This document shows positions 1 through 7,700 of a stretch of DNA of 13,117 bases, piece after piece. Made by a program: the position numbers and the translations under genes. How positions within the stretch are numbered: position 1 is the first letter of the stretch; each line of letters begins with the position of its first letter. The DNA is from DASQDN01 sp035630195. Its GTDB lineage: Bacteria; Acidobacteriota; Terriglobia; Bryobacterales; Bryobacteraceae. The notes under the pieces are model-generated. The model searched no databases. It was given only the letters and a program-made list of their open reading frames with translations, and had not been told where the DNA came from. Location: NCBI GenBank assembly GCA_035630195.1, contig DASQLD010000449.1, positions 1 through 13,117 of the forward strand, given 5' to 3'.

Positions 1-179
1 CCACCCTGGACAGTTCTTCAAGATAGACGGTGTAACGGAGCAGCGTTTATTTTTAGCACCCGTAGTGTCTGATTACGTAAACTGGTTGCGGGCGGCCCGG
101 CTCGCCCGTCGTCGAGCCTCACGTAACGCCGTTTCCACGTCCCCACACCTCTCGCAAACGCAACGGCACCCATGGAATG
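1..179. other. Left-edge non-coding stretch
   Basis: No reading frame here looks like a recognisable protein. Short open stretches exist on the minus strand (for example an ATG at 171-173 reading to a stop at 18-20), but their composition suggests nothing known. The stretch lies just downstream of the M23 peptidase remnant, and I see no clear terminator hairpin in it. Confidence 0.4.
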
Positions 180-1520
180 TTACGGAAAGCTGATGCGCCA
201 GCCGTGCAACGGCATCTCGTTGGTGTGTCTCTTCCCGGACTTTTCAAAAGCATCGAATACAAATGGAATTCCTTCTGCATTCAGCGTGGGCCCATCAGCA
301 ACGTGGAAGTGCAAGTGTGGCGCGTCCGTACGTCCAGAGTTGCCGATCCTGCCAAGAACCTGCCCACGGGTGACGCGATCTCCTGCCCGAACGCGCAATC
401 ACTGTTGCAAGTGAGCGTACATCGTGTACCGACCCGAACCCAGATCCAGCACCACTTGATTGCCCGTGATTGTTTCCAGACTCATCGCCACAGGACTGGT
501 TAGGCCGTGCGGATCCGCATCCGGGATGTTGTCCGGACAGACACAACAATCGCATCGGCGACCGCCACCACTTCTACTCCGTAAGACAAGTAATGCGTGT
601 TCGCCGTCCGGCGAGCCTTTTGTTCGCTGCCGTCTTGCGCCTTGTAGATATCAACGCGAACCTCTGGGCGTTGGTGATCGTTCCGTTCAAAGCCAGCAAG
701 GAGGTTCGATGGTGGCTGGGAACATCTGGCCCTTCGTTCATCACCCAGTCCTTGCCTTTAACTGGTGGTGACAGGGTCACGACGTCGTGAGTTACGACAA
801 CTCGAGCACAGTCCACGGAGATTGAGGTAGCTTGATCGGCACGCCTAACAACAAGTCGGTGCTGGATTGTTTTCGGCAGGTTGCTGGTCGAAAACATCAG
901 GATCAAAGCTGATCTGTTTTTAGCGCCAATGCGCGAACTCCGGGACGAGAACAGACCGGCGAGCGGCTCTCCTTCGATTCTTGTGACTTCGTGGCCAATT
1001 GTAAGTTCGACGCGCTCAACGTTTGCCTCCGAGTCGGCCCAGTTCGTGACATGTAGTTCGTAAGCGATGTGGAAGCGTCCGTCAGCACGAACTGCCGTTG
1101 GAAATTTGGGCACGAAGGCATCGATCTCCGCTCCGAGAGGGAGCGAGAATGAATTCCTGCTGTACCGTTCAAGTCGTAAGCGTTGACGCCCTGCCGGTTC
1201 AGCCCACGTTCCTTCGATCGAGCTGCCATCGCCGGACATCGCTCCTTCGAAAATGGCGGCTATTCTAGGCAGTTCCCATTTGAGGGCCTTTCCTTCGCTA
1301 GACCCTTCCAGCTTGTGCGAGACGTTTCGAACTACGCTGATGACCTGGCCGTCAATCTTCCCTTCTGACGGTCTGGACAAGATGAACAGAAGGGGCGTGG
1401 GGTTTCCACCTGTTGTCAACGTTCCGAGCCACACTCCTCGAAGCCCTGTCCTAAAGCAAGGCACACGGTAGTCAAGTAGGGGATTGAAAGGCGGGTTAGA
1501 AGCCGGCTGTTAGACTGCAC
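180..1520 (-). pseudogene. Secreted M23-family metallopeptidase, broken by frameshifts and a stop
   Basis: This is the remnant of a secreted zinc peptidase of the M23 (LytM-like) family, which normally cleaves peptidoglycan cross-bridges in the periplasm or outside the cell. Four consecutive stretches make one protein. A signal-peptide-like start from GTG 1520 (LLTRLSIPYLTTVCLALGQG) runs into GVWLGTL after one base is lost near 1437. The long middle part (to about 652) holds an acidobacterial-type N-terminal domain (SIEGTW) and a YELHVTN segment, then HHRTSLLALNG and AQRFAL, where the first metal-ligand region lies. A one-base loss near 652 shifts to DIYKAQDGSE and VEVVAVADA, and another near 533 shifts to DNIPDADPHG and YTMYAHLQQ. 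A TGA at 399-401 then interrupts YAHL before RVRAGDRV, GNSG and the HLHFHV ligand motif. The end, NEMPLHGW, looks like the natural C-terminus. The family is well supported; which lesions are biological cannot be told from one sequence. Confidence 0.82.
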
Positions 1521-1605
1521 CACGGATCAGCATAACGGACGTTGTGCCTGCGATGTCTTAATATCGGAAACTAGACAGCAAAGGAGACAGACCCCGCTTT
1601 GTCAG

Positions 1606-2040
1606 TTAGAGATCCGGTGGTTCGTCACCCTCAAAGTAGGGATCGTAGCCGGAGAACAGCAGGCAATGCAACCGCTCCACCTCATACAGCACATCGCCCG
1701 GAACTCGCTTTCGTTCTGACTGCAGGTAGTCCGCAAGTCCGGTGATTTCGCCAGCAACCTGCCTGTGTATCAACGGATCTCCTGCGATCAGCCCGATGTA
1801 GCGGCGTGCAGCTCGTACGAAAGACGAAACTCGGTGAAGGGGTGCTTGCGCTTGTTCGAGAGAGGCATTTCGAAGTCCGCTTTTGCGCTGAGCATTTCTC
1901 CGCTGCACGTTCCTTCTCCGAATCCACTAATCGCTCCGCCATAATCTGACGTAGGACATTCTGGCACCGCGGCCAGCGTCGTGCGGAGGCGTAGGACTAG
2001 TTCGTCCAGAGCGCGTGCAGATACGCAGCGATTATTGTGC
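1606..2040 (-). pseudogene. Unidentified protein gene, probably frameshifted
   Basis: I do not recognise this gene. The clearest part is the C-terminus: from about 1900 down to the TAA at 1606-1608 one frame reads a plausible soluble protein with AARRYIGLIAGDP, ADYLQSERKR, DVLYEVERLHCLLFSGYD and an acidic end, GDEPPDL. Upstream the sensible sequence changes frame. Another frame gives QNVLRQIMAERLVDSEKER (about 1905-1962), and a third gives RALDELVLRLRTTLAA (about 1970-2020). Joined, they form a charged, helix-rich protein, which suggests one-base shifts near 1905 and 1968. The true start is not visible. The alternative is a short intact gene covering only 1606-1908. The frameshift reading is inferred from amino-acid composition alone. 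Confidence 0.4.
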
Positions 2041-2192
2041 ACTCCTGCCACGCCATCATCGACATTGAAGCGACCGACGGAACGACGGTGAGCTGAAGAG
2101 GAAGACCACAACCCGATACTCGCAGATGAAGCGGCAAAATGAAGAGGGAGACCCTGCTGAAGCTGAACCGGACGCCAACGAGAGCGGGAAGG

Positions 2193-2245
2193 GTTCTGAC
2201 ACAGGCCCCCCTAACTAAGAAGGTTTTGACACAGTTTGACACCGT
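2193..2245 (+). repeat. Candidate iterons, cluster 1 (GTTYTGACACAG)
   Basis: Three direct repeats: GTTCTGACACAG at 2193-2204, GTTTTGACACAG at 2223-2234, and a shortened GTTTGACACCG at 2234-2244. The last two start 11 bp apart, one helical turn. Directly repeated short motifs upstream of a plasmid initiator gene are the usual binding sites (iterons) for that initiator. The match is by eye and the copies are few and imperfect. Confidence 0.5.
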
Positions 2246-2301
2246 AAGGCTGGATGACGATGCAGGAAACGATCAAACTCTCTTAGAATCAGCAAGGGGG
2301 A

Positions 2302-2346
2302 TGGTCGGGGCGGCGGGATTCGAACTCGCGACCCCCTGCGCCCAAG
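2302..2346 (-). other. 3' half of tRNA-Pro(TGG): candidate attachment site
   Basis: Read on the minus strand this is a tRNA from position 32 to the encoded CCA: anticodon loop CTTGGGC (anticodon TGG, proline), 3' anticodon strand GCAGG, variable loop GGGTC, T-arm GCGAG-TTCGAAT-CCCGC with one A-C mismatch, acceptor strand CGCCCCG, discriminator A and CCA. The length is exactly 45 nt, as expected for positions 32-76. G72 fits the C1-G72 pair typical of bacterial tRNA-Pro. The 5' half is absent: upstream of the loop the sequence is AATTC instead of an anticodon stem, and no D-arm or 5' acceptor strand follows. Fragments running from the anticodon loop to the 3' end are the usual identity block left by tyrosine-recombinase integration into tRNA genes. 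No integrase gene is in the window. Confidence 0.75.
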
Positions 2347-2348
2347 GA

Positions 2349-2366
2349 ATTGGAGTGATCTCCAAT
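2349..2366. repeat. 7-bp inverted repeat beside the tRNA fragment
   Basis: ATTGGAG and CTCCAAT are perfect inverted copies separated by TGAT. The repeat starts two bases beyond the point where tRNA identity ends. It could be a recombinase core-type site or a small hairpin; its role is unknown. Confidence 0.45.
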
Positions 2367-2445
2367 ACCTCTATCGTTTACTTCTGGTTTTCAGTCTTTC
2401 CAATAGTTTAGGGAATCTGCTTTTCGCTCAAAATGCAACTTTAAA

Positions 2446-2503
2446 CGTGTCAATGAGATCGGGTTCGGACACAGTTCTGTCACAGCCCGGATCCGCTGTG
2501 TCG
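2446..2503. promoter_or_regulatory. Candidate iterons, cluster 2, with inverted copies, before repA
   Basis: Two direct repeats GTTCGGACACAG (2463-2474) and GTTCTGTCACAG (2474-2485) again start 11 bp apart, matching the spacing of the pair in cluster 1. Inverted copies of the core flank them: CGTGTCAA at 2446-2453 (reverse complement TTGACACG) and CTGTGTCG at 2496-2503 (reverse complement CGACACAG). Inverted iterons near a rep promoter commonly act as the operator through which the initiator represses its own gene. The role is inferred. Confidence 0.45.
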
Positions 2504-2514
2504 CTAACCGGCGC

Positions 2515-3501
2515 TTGTCGCCGAGGATCGACATTTTGTCCAACAAGGCACAACATTCCAACTTCACTCACGCTGGCGATCTGCTTCGGCGCCAGTACCC
2601 GAACCTCGTGGTCTCCAAACGGAGGTTGCGGCAGGTCGAAGCCATTCAGATGGTGCGCGAGAATCGTGAGGCCGACAGGCAGAATCTCGGTTTCTGCGCC
2701 CGTCCGTTCGTGCTGTGCGGTCTCCCGGTCCGGCGACCTCGCCCCGGGTGTCTTTTGCATGAGCGCCGGAACGGGCAGTTCGTTCTCCAGGTGACGGGGC
2801 ACCCAAGCTACGGCTTGCCCTGGGGACAGGACCGCTTGGTTCCAATCTTCCTGGCCACAATGGCAATTCGCCAGAAGACAGCCAGAATCACGTTCGACAG
2901 CGCTGCGGCCATGCTCGACACCTTTGGGATGCAGCAGGGAGGCTCGCAGTACCGGAGACTCATGGAGTCATTCCAGCGGATTTTCGGAGCTACGATCTAC
3001 TTCGGAACGGACTCGCAACGGCTTCCGGCCGCGGTCATTCATCGCGCGCGATTCAACTTCATGTCAGAGGCCCGGATCTGGTACTCCCGGAATCCGGAGC
3101 AGAGATTGCTGCCAAGCGAGTGCCAGAACATGATCATCCTGAGCGACGAGTTCTATAGAGAAATCCTAAGCCACCCAATTCCCACGGATTTGGAAGCTGC
3201 CAAGGTCCTTTCGGCCAGCCCGGCAGCTCTCGATCTGTTCACCTGGCTTTCGTACCGGTGCTTCATAGCTCGTGGACGGGAGCGAGTTCCACTATTCGGA
3301 GAGTTGGGGCTAGTGAGCCAACTAGGCAGCACTGAGTACGCGAGACCTCGAAAGTTCCGCGAGAAGCTGGAAGGGTGGCTTCAGCTCGTCCGCGCAATGT
3401 GGCCGCAATGTCCTGCGTCGCTAGACAAAGACGGCACGAGTCTGATTCTCGACCACGCCACGGCGGTGTGTCGCCGGGTTCAAGTCATCGAGGATCGCTG
3501 A
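2515..3501 (+). CDS. Plasmid-type replication initiator, RepA family
   Basis: The protein resembles the plasmid-encoded RepA family (RepA_C type), winged-helix initiators that bind iterons at a plasmid origin and start replication. Recognisable blocks in order, counted from 2515, are ARPFVLCGLPVRRPRPG (about 62-78), RRNGQFVLQVTGHPSYGLPW (84-103), GQDRLVPIFLATMAIRQ, a region with DTFGMQQGG, QRIFGATIYFGTDSQ, FNFMSEARIWYS, then ILSDEFYREILSHPIPTDL (about 205-223), ALDLFTWLSYRCF and QLGSTEYARPRKFREKLEGW. The C-terminus is complete (TGA at 3499-3501) and I see no lesion. The start is uncertain: TTG 2515 gives 328 residues with no Shine-Dalgarno sequence, while ATG 2650 (283 residues) keeps all conserved blocks. 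Candidate iterons lie directly upstream. No parAB, mobilisation or integrase gene is visible nearby. Confidence 0.85.
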   Translation: MSPRIDILSNKAQHSNFTHAGDLLRRQYPNLVVSKRRLRQVEAIQMVRENREADRQNLGFCARPFVLCGLPVRRPRPGCLLHERRNGQFVLQVTGHPSYGLPWGQDRLVPIFLATMAIRQKTARITFDSAAAMLDTFGMQQGGSQYRRLMESFQRIFGATIYFGTDSQRLPAAVIHRARFNFMSEARIWYSRNPEQRLLPSECQNMIILSDEFYREILSHPIPTDLEAAKVLSASPAALDLFTWLSYRCFIARGRERVPLFGELGLVSQLGSTEYARPRKFREKLEGWLQLVRAMWPQCPASLDKDGTSLILDHATAVCRRVQVIEDR

Positions 3502-3630
3502 CAAAGGCAAGCTAGCTCGGGACGAATTTTGCTTAGACTCTGGTAAGGAACCGTTGACATCAGTCCTCCATTAGATTGATCTGGGAGAGGCTGCATGTTA
3601 CGCCGGCATTGAGCCTTTAGAGTGCCAGCT

Positions 3631-3652
3631 GGTTGTGTTGCAAGGATTCTGA
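3631..3652 (+). repeat. IS6 left terminal inverted repeat
   Basis: Contains GTGTTGCAA followed by GGATTCTGA, and pairs with the inverted copy at 4433-4454. Confidence 0.82.
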
Positions 3653-3698
3653 GGTCGTTGCCAGAGGGCGAGCGGTACCCGGGGGAGGTTGAGATGTG

Positions 3699-4388
3699 TC
3701 AGCGAACGAGGGCGAAGAGCCGGTCGATGTAGAGGTTGTGGCGCACAATGTCACGGGCTGGTAGCCACCGCACCTGCCCTTTCCTCATTTGATGAATGGC
3801 TTCATAACCGTCTACCGTGCGCCGCGCCGATCCAAACGCCCGGAAGCCCTACTTTGCCACAATGCGCTTCTTCACAAACCGGTGATCTTGCGCCACGATG
3901 AGGTACTGCACGGGCCGGTCCCGAGGGCGGCGCGGCAGGTCGCCCGAGCGCTGCAGACCCGTGATCGCTTTCGGGTATATGGGAGCGAGATCGGTGTTGA
4001 TGACGCGTGGTGGAGGAGCGCCGTGGCGAATCGCGCGGCGGAACAGGCTCTGCGCGGACTCTTTGTCGCGGAACGCTGACAAGAAGAACTCAACGGTCGC
4101 ACCTTCCGAGTCTACAGCGCGGGACAGGTAGCACCACTCGCCCTTGACCCTGACGTAGGTTTCGTCCCCGCGCCAGCTCTTGTTGGTCGGCTTCAGGTGA
4201 GCTCGCTGGCGCAACGCCAACTCGGGTGCGTAGCGCTGCACCCATCGCCAGATCGTGGAGTGGTCGACGTTGATGCCGCGCTCGGCGAGGAGTTCCTGGA
4301 CTTCGCGGTACAAGAGGCTGTAGCGGAGATACCAACGCACGGCGCAAACAATGACCTCGGCTTCAAACTGCCGCCACTTGACAGCCAT
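3699..4388 (-). pseudogene. IS6-family transposase, inactivated
   Basis: This is a DDE transposase of the IS6 family. From ATG 4388 (MAVKWRQFEAE) it carries the N-terminal helix-turn-helix (YREVQELLAERGINVDHSTI, about 27-46), the first catalytic Asp in GDETYVRVKGEW (D75) and the second in VINTDLAPIY (D133). Three lesions follow. The motif normally reading YLNN..E QDHR is YLIVAQDHR, so two residues are deleted and the catalytic Glu is Ala (codon GCG). A TAG at 3849-3851 then interrupts after KKRIVAK. Beyond the stop the same frame continues with GFRAFGSARRTVDGYEAIH and RKGQVRWL to a TGA at 3699-3701, the expected family C-terminus. The full length would be about 229 residues. A longer start at 4433 would begin inside the terminal repeat and is unlikely. 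Confidence 0.88.
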
Positions 4389-4432
4389 GGTTGCCTCTTC
4401 ATTCGTGCCTCTTAGGCTACCAGCGAGGTCCA

Positions 4433-4454
4433 TCAGAATCTTTGCAACACTGCC
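4433..4454 (-). repeat. IS6 right terminal inverted repeat
   Basis: Inverted copy of 3631-3652, with 19 of 22 positions identical. Confidence 0.82.
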
Positions 4455-4634
4455 CTCCAGTGTGTTGACGCGTATCCATCAGCCGTTTAAACTCCGACTG
4501 TAGTCAGTCATCTCCGCAAACAACGTAATGTCATCGTTGCCGGCCTCAACGAGTTCGCGTACCCGCGCATCGATTAACGAGGCGATCTGGACCTGCGCTG
4601 CTGTCAGATTCATGGGTGCGAACCATTCTTGCAT
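4455..4634 (-). pseudogene. Small unknown gene truncated at the IS6 end
   Basis: From ATG 4634 a frame reads MQEWFAPMNLTAAQVQ, then ASLIDARVRELVEAGNDD and ITLFAEMTDY, ending at a TGA at 4479-4481 (51 residues). An internal ATG lies at 4613. The composition is that of a real helical protein. Near the end the sensible reading moves to another frame, which gives EFKRLMDT and runs into the IS6 terminal repeat at 4454. The simplest reading is a small gene of unknown function that suffered a frameshift near 4495 and lost its 3' part at the insertion. I see no continuation left of the IS (3502-3630), so the rest seems deleted. It could instead be an intact 51-residue gene. Confidence 0.45.
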
Positions 4635-4647
4635 CCTATTGCAAAAG

Positions 4648-4683
4648 TCCAACCGCCGACCTTAACGGAGGTTTTCGGTTGGA
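4648..4683 (-). terminator. Candidate intrinsic terminator of the receptor gene
   Basis: Perfect 8-bp stem, TCCAACCG and CGGTTGGA, with a 20-nt loop. Read in the minus direction it is followed by CTTTTGC. It lies about 70 bp beyond the receptor stop codon. The short T tract makes it a weak call. Confidence 0.4.
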
Positions 4684-4751
4684 TGTGACTAGCACCCCTT
4701 GTCGCTTTACCCCGTCCATTACTGCAACACAACCCCACGCATCTCGAGGCA

Positions 4752-7700
4752 TCAGAACCGAATCTTCAGGCCGAGTTCGATAACACGTGGCGGTGTTGTA
4801 GTGGTAGTAATTCGTCCGAACGCACTGCTCACCAACGTGGAGTTGGGTAAGCCCAGGTTTACATTGTTAAACACATTAAAGAACTCGGAGCGGAACTGAA
4901 GTTCCTTTGTCTCCATGAATCGGAAAATCTTAAATATCCCGACATCCACATTCCAGAGGCCGGGACCGCGCATCGTATTGATGCCCGTGGTTCCGAAAGT
5001 ACCCAGCGCATTCGCAGCGAATGCGGAAGTGTTGAACCATTGGCGCACCTTGTCACCCCGGTTACCGGAAGTGAGCGAGGGTGTGCCCACAAGATCTGCG
5101 GTATCCAGATTCTGGCCCGTTCGGGAATTGTCGGCTCCGCTCCGCACGGTGAAAGGAAATCCGCTTTGAATCTGAACGATTCCCGTCGTCTGCCAGCCGC
5201 CGAGAACATGACGAACAAATGTGTTGGAGTTAGTCAGCAGAGGTAACTGAACCACCGCTGACCCCGAGAATACATGGGTCGCATCCAAACCGAGAATTCC
5301 GTTATCCAGGGTTGCGTTAAACGGGTTTCGAGTACCCAGCGAACCTTCACCCTGGCTGGCCGTATAGCCTGTATTCTTGGAAAGCGTATAGGCGGTCTGC
5401 AACGTAAACGTCCTCGACATCCGCCGGCGCAGCAGGACCTGCAGCGAGTGGTATTGGGAGTATCCGATGGTATGTTCGTCTTCAATCGGACCGAATAGCG
5501 AATAGAGACGGCGCGCCTGCGTATTCGCAACAGTAGCTCCCGGTCCGTAGATCGCCGGGTTGATATTTCGCGACCCGAACAGATGCGACGATTTGGATGC
5601 TACATACCCAGTAGATAGAACCATGTCCCCAGGCAGTTGCTGTTCCAGCGTCAGGTTCCACTGTTGCGTATAGGGCGTCACCATGCTTTCGTTCGCGCTC
5701 GACATACCCGTAGGCGTGAAGAACTTGTAGTTGGCTTTCTCTTCCGGAGTCGCGGGAGGAGTGTAAGGGAAAGGTGACTGGCCAAGGAACGGATCCGCCA
5801 AAGGACGGTCGAATACGTTCACATCCAGCAGGAAGGGCTGATTCAACGGGAACCGGTTCAAGCGAATCCCCGCGATCGAATCATAGAAGATGCCGTAACC
5901 CGCCCGTAGAGCCAACTTCTGATTGCCCAACACATCCCAGGCAAAACCCACCCTCGGCGCAAAGTTATTCCAGTCGGGTTGGAAAATTCTGTCTGGTATT
6001 CCCTCATCGCCCTGGAACAGTTGACCCGTCGGCGCGGAGGGCCACACCACGGACTGCCGTCCCGGACGGAATCCGGCCGCATATCCGTGCAGTTCTCGAA
6101 AGCCAAAATACGGCTCGTACCGCAATCCGGTATTCAATGTTAGGCGGGAGGTTAGGCGAATATCATCGCTGAAGAAGAACCCCCACAGCGTCTGCCGCAG
6201 ACTATTGAGCCCAGGCGAAGCCTGCCGCAGCGAACTGACCCGGCCCAATACGAAGTCCGAAGCCGGATCGCCGCTGAACTGCCCGGAGAAGTTCATCGAA
6301 CCCGCAGACAGATACTCGTAGAACTGTTCGGTTTGATAACGTCCGATCTGGGCGCCGGTTCGCATGGTGTGCTTTCCGCGAATCCACGTGGCAGTATCGT
6401 CGAACTGAAACGTGTTTCTCTTCACGCTCCACGGAACGCCATTTTGTGCGCTGAAGTATCCCGGGAGCCCTACCACGGTCCAACCCTTTTGGTCCGGAAC
6501 CGTAGCGGGGATATTAGCTCCTAGGGCCGTCCAATCGAAATGCGGAATGATATCGATTGCCGTCACCACACGATTGAACGTAAAGCTGAAGGAGTTCAAG
6601 AGCGTCGGACTGAACGTATGAGTTTCGTTCACGGTCAGCGCATGTCGGGTGAAATGCTGATCCTGGTACCAGTCCGTAAAGCTGCCGCGATTCACCAGCG
6701 AACTGTCTCGATTCGTCAGGTATCGGGCAAAAATTCGATCATTGGGCGACAATTCATGATCCGCCCGGCCGACGTATTGATTGCGGTTCACCGAAGTCCG
6801 CTGATTTCCGCTGAACAAGCCATTGGGCAGAGTAGGGAGAGGGGTGTACTGCTCCAGGAACTTCAGCGCGGGAGCACTGAGCCGGTTTGCAGGGATAATG
6901 TTTCCCGGAAATGGAGTGTTCGTCAAAGGGTCGAGAATTGGTTTCGAAAGCTCAGAGAAATCTCCGGTTCGCATGCGCGCTGTCAGCGTTTGAAAGGACG
7001 CGGTGCTAGGCGCGCCGCGCTCGCGCATCGCCTCCCACGCGCCAAAGAAGAAGGTTTTGTTCCGAATAATCGGACCGCCGAGAGTGGCGCCAAATTGGTT
7101 GCGCTTGAACGGCGGCGCCTTGGCGGAGAAAAAGTTACGGGCGTCCAATCTGTCATTTCGAAGAAACTCGAACACGCTTCCATGAAAGCTGTTGCTTCCC
7201 GATCGCGTCACTGCATTCACCGTTGCCCCGCGATTCCTGCCATACTCCGCGCTATAGGAGCTTGTCTGGATGCTGAACTCCTGAATCGCATCCGGATTTG
7301 GAAAGTTGATTGCAGAGTTGAAGAACGAATCCGAATGCTGGCCGCCATCCAGGGTGTAATTGTTGCTTGCGCCCGTGCCGCCGTTTACTTGGAAGGCGGG
7401 GGTGTTGGCGTCCTGATCGCCTGAACCCACGAAAACCGCGCCGTTTACCAATTGTTGAAGTTGGAGCACGTTCCGCCCGTTCAAAGGCAATTCCCGGACG
7501 CGAGTCTCATCCACAACTTCCTTCACGGAGCTGGCAACCGTATCTACCTGACCCACCGCGACGGTGACCGATACGGACTCGTTAACCTGCCCTACCTCCA
7601 GCGAGATCGGAATCGTGAGATTCTGATTCACCTCCAAACGTATATCGCGCTGCTTCAGCGTCTTGAACCCCGAAGTCTCCATCGTCAACGTATAAATTCC

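Larger units (their letters stand above)
3631..4454 (-). mobile_element. IS6-family insertion sequence, 824 bp
   Basis: The element is bounded by terminal inverted repeats matching at 19 of 22 positions. Both begin GG and share GTGTTGCAA and GATTCTGA, the ends expected for the IS6 family. The length fits the family, and one transposase reading frame fills it. The flanks (TGCCAGCT on the left, CTCCAGTG on the right) do not form an 8-bp target duplication, so the element may have caused an adjacent deletion or recombined after insertion. Confidence 0.85.

Noticed and set aside
1579..1601. GGAGACAGACCCC-like motif resembling REP or insertion-element ends
   Set aside because: There is only one imperfect copy with poor self-pairing, too little to call a repeat element.
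2139..2411. Plus-strand 90-residue ORF containing GAAGFELATPCAQG
   Set aside because: This peptide is the known translation artefact of DNA antisense to a tRNA. The stretch is explained by the tRNA-Pro fragment at 2302-2346.
2302..2700. A complete tRNA-Pro interrupted by a group I intron in the anticodon loop
   Set aside because: The 5' half (an acceptor CGGGGCG strand with a D-arm) is not found upstream on the minus strand within several hundred bases, and the region holds candidate iterons and the repA start instead.
6540..7424. 294-residue plus-strand ORF
   Set aside because: It lies wholly antisense to the well-supported receptor gene and has no recognisable domain; it is a composition shadow.
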